DNA of 64,000 nucleotides from Apoderus coryli (Eukaryota > Arthropoda > Insecta > Coleoptera > Attelabidae), in the NCBI GenBank assembly GCA_911728435.2, contig OU452205.1, positions 13,150,260-13,214,259 on the forward strand, in the 5' to 3' direction. The notes beneath the pieces were generated by a model. That model was not told where the DNA came from. It saw only the letters and a program-made list of their open reading frames with translations, and searched no databases. Of this stretch, positions 24,564 through 36,198 are shown one piece after another. The translations under genes were made by a program, and so were the position numbers. Position 1 is the stretch's first letter. Each line of letters begins with the position of its first letter.

Positions 24564-25185
24564 CCCTGCAGCACTCGCGCTATGAGCATTTCTCACACGC
24601 TTCGCCTAAAATCGCAAGATTTCACGATATAGACACTGGATGAGCCTACCTCGCTCTCTAGCTGACTTTGTGTTCACGTTGCACCCCCTGATTAGTTAAA
24701 TTCAAAATTCAGTCCACTTTCTTCTGCGATTCGATATGAAGTTTGTTGATCAAGTGCAGGTTTGTGAAAGATTTGCTCATTGCGCGAGTTCAGGCGTTTG
24801 CATTTTCCAAATATATACAGACAATACAGAAATTATCGAAGATCGTCGAATGTTTCTGAGGATCAAACCAGTTGATGAAACCACACTTAGTATACCGAGT
24901 TTCAGTAATATGTATGCCATTCAACAGGAGACAACGAAGTAGAGAACAGGCATTCCTGGACCCGAACGTGTAACAGCAGAAGTTCAAGCTGGATTTTGTG
25001 GATTTTGTCCAAGAAGAAAAAACCGAATATCCAAAAAACAGATGCAGCACTTCATTAAAAATTATGCGTAATTATTTGAGTGTAATGTTGTCTCGTCACA
25101 ATAAAAAAATACACAATAATAAATAGTGAGAGAAATGCTCACACGCTAGTTCTGCCGTAATTTTCTTCGCGCGAGTTCTGTAGGG
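24564..25185. mobile_element. Non-autonomous piggyBac-type element (622 bp)
   Basis: Flanked by exact TTAA at 24560-24563 and 25186-25189. Ends are CCCTGCAGCACTCGCGC and the reverse complement of CCCTACAGAACTCGCGC. Subterminal GAGCATTTCTC repeats are also inverted. Copy B has the empty site with a single TTAA (GGAACTTAATAATCG near 29790), proving insertion. Inside, a plus-strand frame ends with 'GFCGFCPRRKNR' (24997-25023), possibly a decayed cysteine-rich piggyBac C-terminus. Confidence 0.85.
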
Positions 25186-25276
25186 TTAATAAATAGTTAG
25201 TAGGTTAGTAATAGTTGGTTAGATAGATAGTTGGTTTGGCTTAGTTTCCGTGAATTCTAGAGTTGGGATCCATAGA

Positions 25277-25783
25277 TTTTATTGCTAATTTCTGGTCGAC
25301 CACTTCTTTATTATTTATTACATTAGAAAAAAATCCAAATTAGTAGTTATTTAGAGCTACAGGATAAAGTACCAGCCCCGCGAGCGGGATAATCTTGTTC
25401 CATTCATAATTTTACTTGCTTAGATTAACATATTTAAATTTAGCAATCCTGTACCTAATTTCTAAAAGTAGTTTCTTGTCACAAAATTATTTATATAGAA
25501 GCAATTTTTTGAAAGACCAATTTCAGATTTTATTGGCAATTTCTGGCCGACGCGACGATTTCTTTATTATTTAAAAATACAAAGAAGAAGTTATTTAGAG
25601 CCACAGGATAAAGTACCAGCCCCGCGAGCGGGATAATCTTATTTCATCCATAATTTTACTTGCTTAGATCAACTTATTTAAATTTAGCAATCGTGTATAC
25701 AATTTCTGAAATAGTTGTAAATGCTTGTCACAAAATTATTTATATAGAAGCAATTTTTTGAAAGACCAATTTCAGCCCATGTT
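25277..25783 (+). repeat. 244-bp local duplication inside unit A
   Basis: Two direct copies offset by 244 bp (anchor ACCAGCCCCG at 25371 and ACCAGC at 25615), each with the hairpin CCCGCGAGCGGG. The start of each copy is the stub of the mariner remnant present in units B-D. Confidence 0.75.
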
Positions 25784-27904
25784 ACGAATGACATAATTAT
25801 TTATATTCAATTCAAAATATTCTTTCAACTGAGGTAATTTTTTTAGTACCTTTGAATAAATCTGGGAAACAATTTCTCGAAAATTTAGCATCAACTCAAT
25901 GGTATTAGCAGGAATCATTTAATCGTCAAAATATGTCTTTTCTCTTAGATTACACAATAATTAATTCTTCTAAAAAATATTGTATAGTTGGAAATTAAAA
26001 AGGAACTTGCATAGAAGTAACTTAATTTTAACTTCGGTTATTTCCATTTAAGAAATCAAACAATTTTTAAATTTTTTCCAATTCATTTATTTTACGATTA
26101 CGATGTAAATATTTTAAATTATTTCATCTTAAGGAATCTTCTCTATTTGTTCACATGTCTAAAACTTTATAACTTGCTTTTAAATGACTGTACAATTTGT
26201 TTAAAATACTTTTTTTTTGTACATTTCAGAAGTGCCCATTGGCCCTAGTTTAGTTAGGTTAAGCATGGAATGGATTGGAGTTTAATGCAGAAGTATTAGT
26301 CACATAATGGTAGGTATTCTTCAAATAAATAAATACATTAATTAATATTAGGCATAATAATTTTTTATTAGAAACAAAAAAAAAACAGAAAAACAATCCG
26401 ATTGAGTTGATAACTTCGGTATATTTTAAATTTTACTTTCTTTGTTACAGATATTTAAAATGAAACAACGTTCGCCGGTAACGCGTAAATAAAAATTAGT
26501 GAGTTATTTTATTTGCTCCTCGGAACTGTGGACTTTTGTGAGTTTTTGAGGTGGCAATTGCGATTTTAGAAGTCGTTGTTCGTTAAATTAATAAGTAGCT
26601 CGGCTCGTGATTTTAAAGTCGAAAAAAACGAAAATGAGGATTTCTATTGGACAGCAGACGGAAGTGTGGTAAAGCATTCCTGGATTTGAAGAGGAGAGGA
26701 TATTCGAAACACTTGAGGTGTAAGTGAATTTAAAAATATTTGTATATACGAGTATTGCTGTTGACAAAGAAAGGAGTAGTAATTTTTCGTTATCATCCTC
26801 TTACAATTATTAAGAATTTTACCACAAAAGATTAATAGCTGCTTGCATTAGATTGTTTATAACTTTTTTTAAATTATCGCGTATATTGACAATCATTACC
26901 TATAAGTTTTACTTTTTTGCAGGAGAGCTCTCCAGTAAAAGTCTTTCAGAACCATGGGAAACAGGAAAGTTACAGTAATCAATAGGAAGAACATTCAAGG
27001 CTGTTCTTTTTGAAGTTATAAGATTCAAATATTATAGTTTCAACATTTTAATTAAGTTTAACCTGACAATTTTTTTAAAGCAATTTATCTTGTTTACACA
27101 CAACTTCAAAATCATAAATGTTTCAAAATTTGAACTTTGTGTAGGTATCATCAGACTATAAATAAAAACTTCAAAATTAATCATAAATAAATTTCAATAT
27201 TGTTAGAATTTCAATAGAGCAGCCTTAATCAACTCGCAGGTTATACTGCTCCACACAATGAACATCAAAAAGCTACAATACCAATTTATGAATTCTCAAA
27301 CTAGATTTACTTAAATCAGGTTGGTTTGTTAATAATATTGCATTGACCGTGAAAATTAAAACCAATTATGTTTTGCAGATAAAGTTATCCTGTAACGAGT
27401 ATAGCAATAACGTATGAGTAATTCATCCCAAACAATGATAATGTTGATGGGAAGCGGAAAAATTTGCGAAGATTTATCCAGCTGCGATACTGTTACAACC
27501 CGAAATGAATCTGGATACTCATATATTTTTGCTTATGCAGGTTAGTCTGATCCTATATAAGACTCATAATAATAAATAACTTTATTTCCTATTAAGGGAT
27601 ATCCCAAAAAATATGTATTTAAAAAACAAAATAATATTCTTCTTGTATGTAAGAACATTATTCGACACCGGTACTCTTTGTAAATACAATTTTAATTTTT
27701 AATCTTATTATGAGACCACACTGTATAAAAAAATAACAATAACTTGATGTTACGAACGTAGTTAGAACAAACGTTTCTATACTAGAATCTTCATGCACAA
27801 TTAGGTACTTAAAATTAAGGACAAATAACGATTTTTTGTCAACCATCAAACACCATTTAAGACATAAAACATTAAATATTTCAAAAACTGCTAGACTTAG
27901 TTAC

Positions 27905-28790
27905 AGGGTCATTCATTATATCTTGTCACCCACCTAGAGCAGTTATTATGGATGATAGAAACATATTTTAAATACAAAAGTTTTAGGGTTTCTGTTGTAG
28001 TATCTTTTACAACTATTGAAATCAACAAACTTAGTTTGCAAAATGAAAAAAAAAAAAAGATTATGCTTTATATTTTAAATGAAACACCCTATATATTATA
28101 ATATAAAATGAAAGATTTTTTTGTTCTGATTTCAAAAAAGTATAGGTTATTGTTATTAGCTTCAGCCGTTCTTGCGATATTTTAGATTAAAACTTGAATT
28201 TTGGTGACTAGAAAATCATCAACTTTATTGTTTATATTTTTCGGAAAATAATCAAGTGTACCCTGATTGCAGTTGACATATTATTATGTCAACAATATAT
28301 TTGGTTGACATCACATCTCTTACCAGTGCATTTGCACAAATTAAAATTGAATATTGATTTTATTAAACGAATACAACAAATAAATATAAACGATTAAAAC
28401 TTATTTTTAAAAATAACGACAAAACTAAACTAATTATTATTAATTATAATAGATAATGATTATGCGTCGGCGCTTAAGCCATCAGATCTGAATTAACAAA
28501 ATATTTATACCTCGAAAGTAAAGTAAAATATCAAGTTCTTCTTCTAAATTTCTTTCTATTGTCTGAGTTGTTCAACGGAAGCGTTGAACGCTATTTTGAT
28601 CTTCAAAATTTTTAATTACATTCTTAATTGTGTTTATTAAGGCAACTCTTCTTCTTCTATTTGTCTTTTTTTTTATAACATTTCTTTCATAATAACATGT
28701 CAATCGTATACAGGGCACACTTGCCTAATTATTTTTTCAATTTTGCAAACAAATTTTTTCGATTTCAATAGTTTTTAAAATATACTACAG
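27905..28790. mobile_element. Foldback-like insertion between units A and B
   Basis: Left part (27975-28075) and right part (28724-28802) are inverted copies of the TACTACAGCAGAAA repeat seen at 19968-20060. The A/B junction contains this material while the C/D junction near 41690 does not. No ORF. Confidence 0.55.
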
Positions 28791-29524
28791 CAGAAAGCCT
28801 AAAAAATAATAATATATAGGCTGTTCAATTTGAAATAAGTAAGATGACATCAAATTCCCGTAACACCGGAAGTGCGATTATCTTGAAAATATTTTAGCGA
28901 TGTTGTCCCTATCGACTTTAGTAGACCCCTAAAATTTCATAAGTGTCCTATATAATTATTATAGTTTTCGTGCAGATATAAGTTAATATTTTAAAATTTG
29001 ATCGAACTATATTTTACAGAAACATAATGTCGCGTTGTTTACATTCTCGGTGATTTTTTTCCCGTTTTAATATTATTATTTGTTCTATTTTAAAATATTT
29101 TATAGAACTTCAGTAGATTTGTGTGTACTTTTTTCTGTTTTTGTGGCACGGCGATTTATCGATTTTTCTTTTCTGCGTTTTATATTTTAATACGTTTTTT
29201 TTATATTTTTGTGGCAGGGCGATTTATCTTTTTTGCGTATTATTTTCCAATACGTTTTATAAAGTTTTTATGTTTTAAATATTATTTCGTTCAGTCTATA
29301 TACTTTCGGTGAACTGTAAGGGTGTGTGTTATAGTTTTTTTGTTTATTTTGCAGGTATTTATCACCGTCGCCGTCGTCGGGTCCATCGCGTAACAGTTAA
29401 TCTGTTCGTGTATGTGAACGTTATGCGATTTGTAATATTGTCGAGCTACTTACGTTGTTAATTCAAATGTGTTATTTTCTGAAAAATGTTGTGCTTTGAC
29501 ATACGTGAAGCCTGAGTATTGGTA

Positions 29525-29569
29525 TGGAAAATGGTATGCAGGAGTATAAGCAAAGGAAGGAGTATTAGG
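29525..29569 (+). other. Small conserved ORF in module E1 (MENGMQEYKQRKEY)
   Basis: The 14-codon ORF MENGMQEYKQRKEY plus stop directly precedes the donor and is identical in copies B, C (about 37620-37664) and D (about 42426-42470). In copy A a single A is missing, which breaks it. Translation is unproven. Confidence 0.35.
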
Positions 29570-30157
29570 TGTAAGTTACTTTAATTTTAATATTGATAAC
29601 TTTCTAAGGGCGAACGCGGTGCGGGTACATCAGCTTGCAGCTCAAAATAACTCCATTTTTGGGATTTTTTCCTATGTGATTATAGTATAACACCAATTAG
29701 AGGTTTTAGTTAACTTATTGACCCGCAGAATTTTACACATTTTCTTAGCTTTATATAAAGCTTACCTTAAATAGAGCTGAATGGAACTTAATAATCGTTG
29801 GAACATATATAGTTTTTTTCTTAAATAAATAATAAATCTTTTTTGTTTGGTTTGATAGTGTTGGGTTGGTTTGGGTGAATTCTAGTATTGGGATATGTTG
29901 GAGTTTAATTACCTTCGGATTTGCAAAAACGTTTAAACAACACTGAAAGTACTGTATAATGTTATTGGCGTATTTTCACTACTACATGGGCGAACGTCTT
30001 TTTTTTATTCTACTTTTATATTAACATTTTCCTTCAAAAGTTCTTTATCCATAAATATTTTTATTTTGAACTGTTCCATAGTAATACAGCTTTTATTTAA
30101 AAAAAATACAATTTGTGCTAAATTTTGTGGGTCGCCTTTACTAGATCTATAAAATAT

Positions 30158-30705
30158 ATTAACATACGAGGGTGGTTTGATAACTGTTATTGGAAACCAT
30201 ATTTTTCTAAGCAAAAAATCATTTTACTTTTCTCCATAATCACCTTGCGATACATTTAGTGCAACGTGTTTCTACTGTTTTTATTCCTTCTAAATAATAA
30301 GATTCCTCAAGACCCTCAAAATAAGCGTTTCTTTCAACGGTGACCAAGAGTTGACTCAGCCATTTCTTCAGATTTGTAAACAGAAAATAGTCGGAGGGGG
30401 CTAAATCTGGAGAATATGGTGGATCAGGTAGCAGTTCGTAACTCAATTGGTGAATGTTTGCTATGGAGCTTTGGATTATGACCGAACGTCCTTAAACACT
30501 CCTTTCAAGTGGTCACACGGTTGTGTTTATGATCGATCGTGAGTACTAACCATCGTGCGAACAGCTTTTTCAGATCGAAATATTCTTGTAAAATGTGTTG
30601 CACCCGCTCAGTTGCCTACAGCCTCAGCCAACTCACGCACTTTCAATCTTCGATCGTTCAATATCATTCCATAGATTTTATTGGTCATTTCTCGCCGACA
30701 ACTTA
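30158..30705 (-). pseudogene. mariner transposase remnant in unit B
   Basis: The minus strand carries the N-terminal helix-turn-helix part 'MILNDRRLKVRELAEAVG' (about 30600-30670). After an internal deletion comes the C-terminal catalytic part 'PYSPDLAPSDYFLFTNLKKWL' split over 30360-30425, with its SPDLAPSD aspartate. One end reads TACGAGGGTGGTTTGATAA. The same insertion point is occupied in units C and D, so it predates the tandem duplication. Confidence 0.8.
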
Positions 30706-32015
30706 TTTATTATTTATTACATAAGAAAAAAATCCAAAGAGTTATTTACAGCTACAGGATACCAGCCCCGTCAGCGGGATAACCTGAAAATCATATTCCA
30801 TTCAAAATTTTACATGGTTAGATCAACATAAATAAATTTAGCAATTCTGTACCTAATTTCTAAAAGTAGTTGTAAATGCTTGTCACAAAATTATTTATAT
30901 AGAAGCAATTTTTTAAAAGACAAATTTCAGCCCATGTTACGTATGAAATAATTATTTAAATTCAAAGCAAAATATTCTTTCAACTGAGGTACTTTTATTT
31001 TCTCGCACAGGGAAAGTATTGTGAGCGCGATAAAAAAAAATTTGAGATAAAGCCGGATAATAACCATTTTGAAGTTCCCTGAGACGATTAAGACCATTTC
31101 CAGGTGGATGGTCTGTATGTATTCTACCACGATAGCGCCCAAACGGTAGGTAACTTTTGATATTTGCCCCCATAATTCTCGAGAAAATTGCGTTCAAGAA
31201 TCATTTAATCGTCAAAATATGTGTTTTCTCTTCAATTACACAATAATTAATTCTTTTAATAATTGTATATTTGGAAATGAAAAAGGAATTTGCCTAGAAG
31301 TAACTTATTTTAACTTCTGTTATTTTCATTTAAGAAATCAAGCAATTTTTAATTTTAAATATCTCAATTCATTTTATTTTACATGTTTCGCCAACTTTAT
31401 CAAGTGTGTATAGGTACTATAGGGATTAGGGATGACAATCTGTTTTCCATATTATACTATATGGTTTGGGTGCAAAAATGATCTTATGTGTTTAAATACA
31501 AAGGCAATAAGTAATAATGTACCTCAAACGGTATAAATGATCAAAAATTATTTGAGTGTTTAACGAGTAAGCGATATCAATGCAATTATTTACATCGTTT
31601 TGACTAATTTATATTTTAAATTATTTCAGTTTAAGGAATATTTTGAATGGGCTGTAGTATTCTGACCATTTGTTTAAATGTCTAAATCTTTATAACTTTC
31701 TTTTAAATGACTGTATAATTTGTTAAAACACTGTTTTTTGTTTACATTTCAGGAGTGCCCATAGGCCCTAGTTTAGTTAGGTTAAGCATGGAATGGATTG
31801 GAGTGAAGCTTAATGCAGAAGTGTTAGTCACATGGTGGGTAACTTCGTTAATATTTGGCATAATGATTTTATATTAGAAAAAAAAAAACAGAAAAACAAT
31901 CTGAATAAGTTGATAACTTCGGTATATTTTAAATTTTTCTTTCTTTGTTACAGATATTTAAAATGATACAACGTTCGCCGTTAACGCGTAAATCAAAATC
32001 AGTGAGTTTTTTTAT

Positions 32016-32231
32016 TTGCTCCTCGGAACTGTGGACTTTTGTAAGTTTTTGAGGTGGCAATTACGATTTTCGAAGTCGTCTGTTAAATTAATAAGTAGCT
32101 CGGCTCGTGATTTTAGTGTCGAAAAAAATAAAAATGAGGATCTCTATTGGACTATAGCAGATGGGAAGCGTGGTAAAGAATTCCTGGATTTGAAGAGGAG
32201 AGGATATTCGAAACACTTGAGGTGTAAGTGA
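32016..32231 (+). other. Open frame reading across E3 to the next donor in unit B
   Basis: About 71 open codons end '...GKEFLDLKRRGYSKHLR' at the GTAAGT donor. The basic, aromatic ending faintly recalls the start of a FLYWCH finger, but copies A and C are frame-shifted here, so coding is not supported by comparison. Confidence 0.2.
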
Positions 32232-33282
32232 ATTTAAAAATATTTGTATATACGAGTATTACTGTTGACAAAGAAAGGAAGGAGTACCTACTATTTTTTC
32301 ATTAGCATCCTCTTAAAATTAACAACTTTACCACAAAAGATTAATAGCTGCTTGCATCTGATTGTTTGTTTATAACTTTAAATTATCGCGTATATTCAAA
32401 ATCATTTTACAGATAACCAAATTATTTACTGTTCAATCATATTCAGAAAATATTAAAGTTGTCCACGCAATTAACAGATACCTGTCCGTTCAACCTATTT
32501 ATAATGGTTTTACTTTTTTGCAGGAGTGCTCTCCAGTAAATGTTTTTCAGAACCATAGGAAACAGAAAAGATACAGTAATGAATATAGGAATACCATTCA
32601 AGGCTGCTCTTTTTGAAGTTATAAGATTCAAAGTTTCTAGTTTCAGAATGTTTTACTTAAGTTTAAACGAATAATTGTTTTCCACCAATGTATGTTATGG
32701 TTACACACACCTTTAATATCATAAATATTTCCAAATTTCTAGTTTGTGTATCATCAATATTTAAATGAAAACTTAAAAATTCATCATAAATAAATTTCAC
32801 TAAAGTTAGAATTTCAAGAGAGCAGCCTTAATTAACTCTCAGATTAAATTGATCGACATAATGAACATCACAAAGCCACAAAATGAATTTAGGAATTCTC
32901 AAATATGATTCACTTAAAACAGGTTGGTTTATTCATAATTTTGCTTTGACTGTGAAAATTAAAACCAATTGGTTTTGCAGCTAGAGTTATTCTGTAACGA
33001 ATTTAGCAAAGTGTGGATTATTCATTCCAAACAATGGGAATGTTGATGAGAAGAGGCAAAATTAGCGAAGAAACATCAGCTGATAGATACTCAAATATGT
33101 TTGCTTTTTGCAGGTTAGTTTTATGGTATATAATACTGATAATTATAAAGAACTTTATTTCCTAATAAGTGCCATCACAAAAAAATAAATAAATATATTT
33201 AAAAAAACAAACAATACACTTCTTGTATAATAATAACATTAAGGGTCATACTCTATGTAATTACAAAAATAGTATAGCAGAA

Positions 33283-33420
33283 ATGACAACTACTGCGAAA
33301 TCACAGGATGTTTATCAAAATGGTTCTTCTCTGCCACTTAACCCTGTTTTTTCTAAAGTAACATGGAGACAGTTGCAAAAAAAGGAAAACTCCACATACA
33401 CAATTTTATTTATATTATAA
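33283..33420 (+). other. Shared 45-codon ORF, copy B
   Basis: MTTTAKSQDVYQNGSSLPLN... continues in frame to KKENSTYTILFIL and a stop. The copy in unit C (40828-40965) has the same length with seven substitutions and no indel. The protein is not recognised; there is a short hydrophobic end. Most differences are amino-acid changing, so purifying selection is not evident. Confidence 0.35.
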
Positions 33421-33546
33421 TATATAATATAGTTTGAATAGAATTAGCCGATACTTGTTGGAAATTCATTATAACTGCGTAAAATAAAACAACTTTAGTT
33501 TTAAATATTTCCAAACTTTTATAATATACAAATTTATATTTCAAAA

Positions 33547-33590
33547 TTACACGACATGTTTCGTCCACACAGTGGCTTTATCAAGTGTAA
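33547..33590 (-). ncRNA. Hammerhead-ribozyme-like relic of the Penelope element
   Basis: On the minus strand: TTACAC (stem I), TTGATAA (core, expected CTGANGA), AGCCACTGTGTGGAC (stem II CCAC/GTGG), GAAAC, AT, GTC, then GTGTAA (stem I partner). Stem I pairs perfectly over 6 bp. The core has C3 to U and G8 to A changes, so it is probably inactive. Penelope-like elements are known to carry hammerhead motifs, which supports the call. Confidence 0.5.
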
Positions 33591-33714
33591 CTTAAGACTA
33601 AAATACAAAATATTTATATGGTTTATACAGGTAATAAAATATAGTAAAAGTGTAACAAAATGAAAACTAACAACTAGGTCACAGGTGCATAAAAACTACC
33701 TAGGGTTACAAAAA

Positions 33715-34020
33715 TTAAAAGAGGTTTAACAAAGGGGAATTATTTAAATCTGTTTGGCTATTGAGTAATTTGTTAGAATATTTAAGTTTGTTTATTTCTA
33801 ATGATTCTAAAAGATCCAGCTTTTTACTTTTGTTTTCTATATGAATAATTTTGAAATTATCGTTAAAATTATGATTATGTTCTAAAAGATGGTTAGAGTA
33901 ATTAGAATTGTCTTTTTTCTTGATATAACTTAAGTAGTGTTCCTTAATTCTTTTAGAAAAACTTTGACCTGTCTGTCCTATGTAAACCCGATCGCAGTCT
34001 CCACACGTCAGTTCATACAC
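33715..34020 (-). pseudogene. GIY-YIG endonuclease domain of a Penelope-like element
   Basis: About 101 residues starting 'YELTCGDCDRVYIGQTGQSF' followed by SKRIKEH; then the conserved 'SNHLLEHNHNF' and 'LDLLESLEI' segments. The YIG-T core, the Arg of KRIKEH and the Glu of LESLEI match the catalytic layout of Penelope-type EN domains. The C-terminus is complete with a stop. The frame is open upstream only to the inverted repeat at about 34056, so the RT domain was lost on insertion. Confidence 0.85.
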
Positions 34021-34590
34021 TCCAGATTTTTCTCTCTTATCTATTTTCGATTTTGAAGTTTGGAAATATTTAAAACTAAAGTTGTTTTATTTTACGCAGT
34101 TATAATATAGTTGGTAAAATTTATACAGGTTGTGTTTCAACAACTAAGTACTTGTTTTAGTAAAAATCGGATAGGTTAAATCAAGAAGGTTTTGATATAT
34201 TTTAGTTTAAAATTTAATCAAGTTTGCTGGTTAGATCTAGCAGATTTGTTTGCTTCCTTACTATGAATTTAAATTAGGAAAAAGTGAACAAAAATGAAAT
34301 CTACAAATTCTCTTAAGTCTATTTTGGTCGAACTTGTCCTAAACTTTTTCGAGTTTAACACGTTGTTTAAATTACTCCTTTTATATTTACATAGACGACT
34401 AGGTCCAGGTATAAAGGAAAATGTTAAATTGTCAAAATTTCTAAAACTATTATTTTCGATATCTAATAAAATACTTTATTTTTAATGTCAAATAAGATAA
34501 AATTATCAAAACATATAGGTTCCATTTGAAAAAATTGACTGTTGACTGTTTTTCCCATTTAATTTTATTAATTAGAATCTTACCATATGT

Positions 34591-36096
34591 TAATAATAAT
34601 AATAATAATAATAATGACTTTATTGTGTGAAGTTAATTACACAAAAGGCGAAGTTGAGGCTAAGCCTCCTATCTTAACCTATTCACAACTTTAGCTAATC
34701 TAAACTAAACAAACCCTATAAAAAACGAAAACAAAAAAACAATTATGACTTAATAAAAATTAAAATATAAAATATACCCAACAAAAACAAAAACAAAATA
34801 TGAAAATGAAAATACTACACTAATTACTTACTAAAATGTGATACCATTATTAATAATTAAGTCTCGAACTGAGGCCCCGAAACGTTGACCAGACAAACAC
34901 GCCACTTCAACAGGCAATGCGTTGTACAATCGTGAGATACTGTAACTAAACGACCTCTCAAATAATGCAGTGCTATGTAGTGGCGGAGTAATAACGTGAC
35001 TATTGCGAGTATATATAGAATGACCACGACCTCCATACTCAATTTTATTGAATAAGTATAGAGGAGCCTTCGAATGCACAATTTTATTGTACAAAACAAG
35101 TAGATGTAGAAGTCTCCTCTGTTCCATTCTCATCCATCTCAGTTCAATAATCTTAGCGCTCACTCCACGATCCCTCCCTCGAATGCCAGTTATTAAACGC
35201 ACACAAGAATTCTGCATGAGCTGAATCCTATGCTCATCGGCACCAAGTAGGCAGGGCCCATAAACGACATCGCCAAAATTAAAGTGTGACAGAACCAGAC
35301 TATCACAAAGCATTTTCCGGGTGGATTGGTTCAATAAAAGTCGTTGACTGTATATCATCTTCAGGTTGCAGAACGCTTTTTTGATGCAGGCACCTACATG
35401 TTCCCTAAACCGCAAATCAGCGTCAATTAATATTCCCAAGCTTTTAACAACAGTTTGACATTTCAAATCAACACCATCCAGATTAAGTTTCAGCACGGTG
35501 GAAGCAGCAATTCTGGCCTGATGCGTTCCCAATAGCAACAGCTGTTTCTTGTCTGGATTTATAGTAAGGCAGTGATTCTTAGATAGTTCCACAAGACTCC
35601 GCAAATCGTAATTCACATGCTCACAACTTTGAGCAATATCCGTCGGCCTAAAGGACATATATACTTGAGTATCGTCAGCATATAAATGAGCTGAGCAATA
35701 TCTCAATCTCTTTACAAATTGTGAAGTATACAAGGAGAACAGCATTGGCCCAAGAATCGAACCCTGAGGCACACCACACTTTAATCTCCTGCTCTGCGAG
35801 ACCTTGCCATCCAAAACCACAGCCTGATATCTATCATGAAGATAGGAACCAAGCAATGCCAAAGCAGACTCTCCAAAGCCAAGATAATACATTATCGCCA
35901 ACATCAAATCGTGATCGACCCGATCAAATGCCTTAGAAAAATCCAACAGTACCAAGGCTGTCAGCCGACCATGATCAGCCGCAAGCAGAGCATCATCCAA
36001 CACCTTTAACAAGGCCGTTGAACAACTGTGTCCCTTACGAAAACCGGACTGGACTTCCGGGAGCAAGCCATTCTCATCAATGTATTTCCTCATTTA
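34591..36096 (-). mobile_element. Jockey-like LINE, 5'-truncated but young
   Basis: The 3' end on the minus strand is a (TTA)n tail at 34594-34615. The 3' UTR continues to the RT ORF stop at 34831. The 5' end is cut at about 36096, just before the ORF fragment's first Met. A related 3' end lies at 42762-42880 in unit D. It sits where the end of unit B and the head of unit C should meet, and about 400 bp of unit C's head is missing there. Confidence 0.85.
34831..36093 (-). CDS. LINE reverse transcriptase (uninterrupted, N-terminally truncated)
   Basis: 420 codons without a stop. Conserved non-LTR RT blocks in order: 'VQSGFRKGHSCSTALL' (about residues 14-29), 'LVLLDFSKAFDRVDHDLML' (46-65) with the first catalytic Asp, 'GVPQGSILGPMLFSLY' (106-121), 'LYADDTQVYMSF' (137-148) with the catalytic YADD, and a thumb/connection 'VKSLGILIDADLRF'. 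The endonuclease and ORF1 regions are absent. It copies LINE RNA into DNA at the target site. The intact frame suggests recent insertion. Confidence 0.9.
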   Translation of the reverse strand: MRKYIDENGLLPEVQSGFRKGHSCSTALLKVLDDALLAADHGRLTALVLLDFSKAFDRVDHDLMLAIMYYLGFGESALALLGSYLHDRYQAVVLDGKVSQSRRLKCGVPQGSILGPMLFSLYTSQFVKRLRYCSAHLYADDTQVYMSFRPTDIAQSCEHVNYDLRSLVELSKNHCLTINPDKKQLLLLGTHQARIAASTVLKLNLDGVDLKCQTVVKSLGILIDADLRFREHVGACIKKAFCNLKMIYSQRLLLNQSTRKMLCDSLVLSHFNFGDVVYGPCLLGADEHRIQLMQNSCVRLITGIRGRDRGVSAKIIELRWMRMEQRRLLHLLVLYNKIVHSKAPLYLFNKIEYGGRGHSIYTRNSHVITPPLHSTALFERSFSYSISRLYNALPVEVACLSGQRFGASVRDLIINNGITF

Positions 36097-36198
36097 AGTT
36101 TTCTATTTTTTTTATGTTTTAAATATTATTTTGTTCATTATAATTATATTATAGTTTATTATAATGATTTTTTTCTTAGTATGAGGTTCCAATCAAAA

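Larger units (their letters stand above)
22980..27905 (+). repeat. Tandem exon-module unit, copy A
   Basis: First of four direct copies of a long unit that starts near 'AATAATATATAGGCTGTTC'. Exon-like modules bounded by splice-site consensus: E1 24125-24341 (TTTTGCAG before, GTAAGT after); E2 26230-26309 (TTTCAG before, GTAGGT after); E3 26451-26537 (TTACAG before, GTGAGT after); a donor at 26720; E5 from 26933 (TTTTTTGCAG before); E6 27379-27540 (TTTTGCAG before, GTTAGT after). Copy A carries stops in all small ORFs shared by B and C and lacks the final ORF module. It is interrupted at 23075-23667 and by a piggyBac-type MITE. Confidence 0.8.
33433..34100 (-). mobile_element. Penelope-like element 3' fragment
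   Basis: Inserted with a 10-bp target duplication TATAATATAG (33423-33432 and 34101-34110). Unit C has the empty site at about 40965-40978. Contains the GIY-YIG endonuclease end of the polyprotein and, downstream, a hammerhead-like fold. A 49-bp perfect inverted repeat (33470-33518 and 34056-34104) brackets it. Only the 3' part of the element is present; the reverse transcriptase is missing. Confidence 0.85.
28790..34590 (+). repeat. Tandem exon-module unit, copy B
   Basis: E1 29355-29570, E2 31753-31834, E3 31954-32040, donor after 32225, E5 from 32524, E6 32981-33113, and a final ORF module at 33283-33420. All borders keep AG/GT. E2 is open throughout (GVPIGPSLVRLS...). E3 encodes exactly 26 codons from its ATG (31963) to the donor. 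The unit is interrupted by a mariner remnant (30158-30705) and a Penelope-like insert (33433-34100). Confidence 0.8.

Noticed and set aside
32016..32231. FLYWCH zinc-finger exon
   Set aside because: Only the first strand-like segment is reminiscent, the Trp-Cys and Cys-His ligands are absent in the next module, and copies A and C are frame-shifted.
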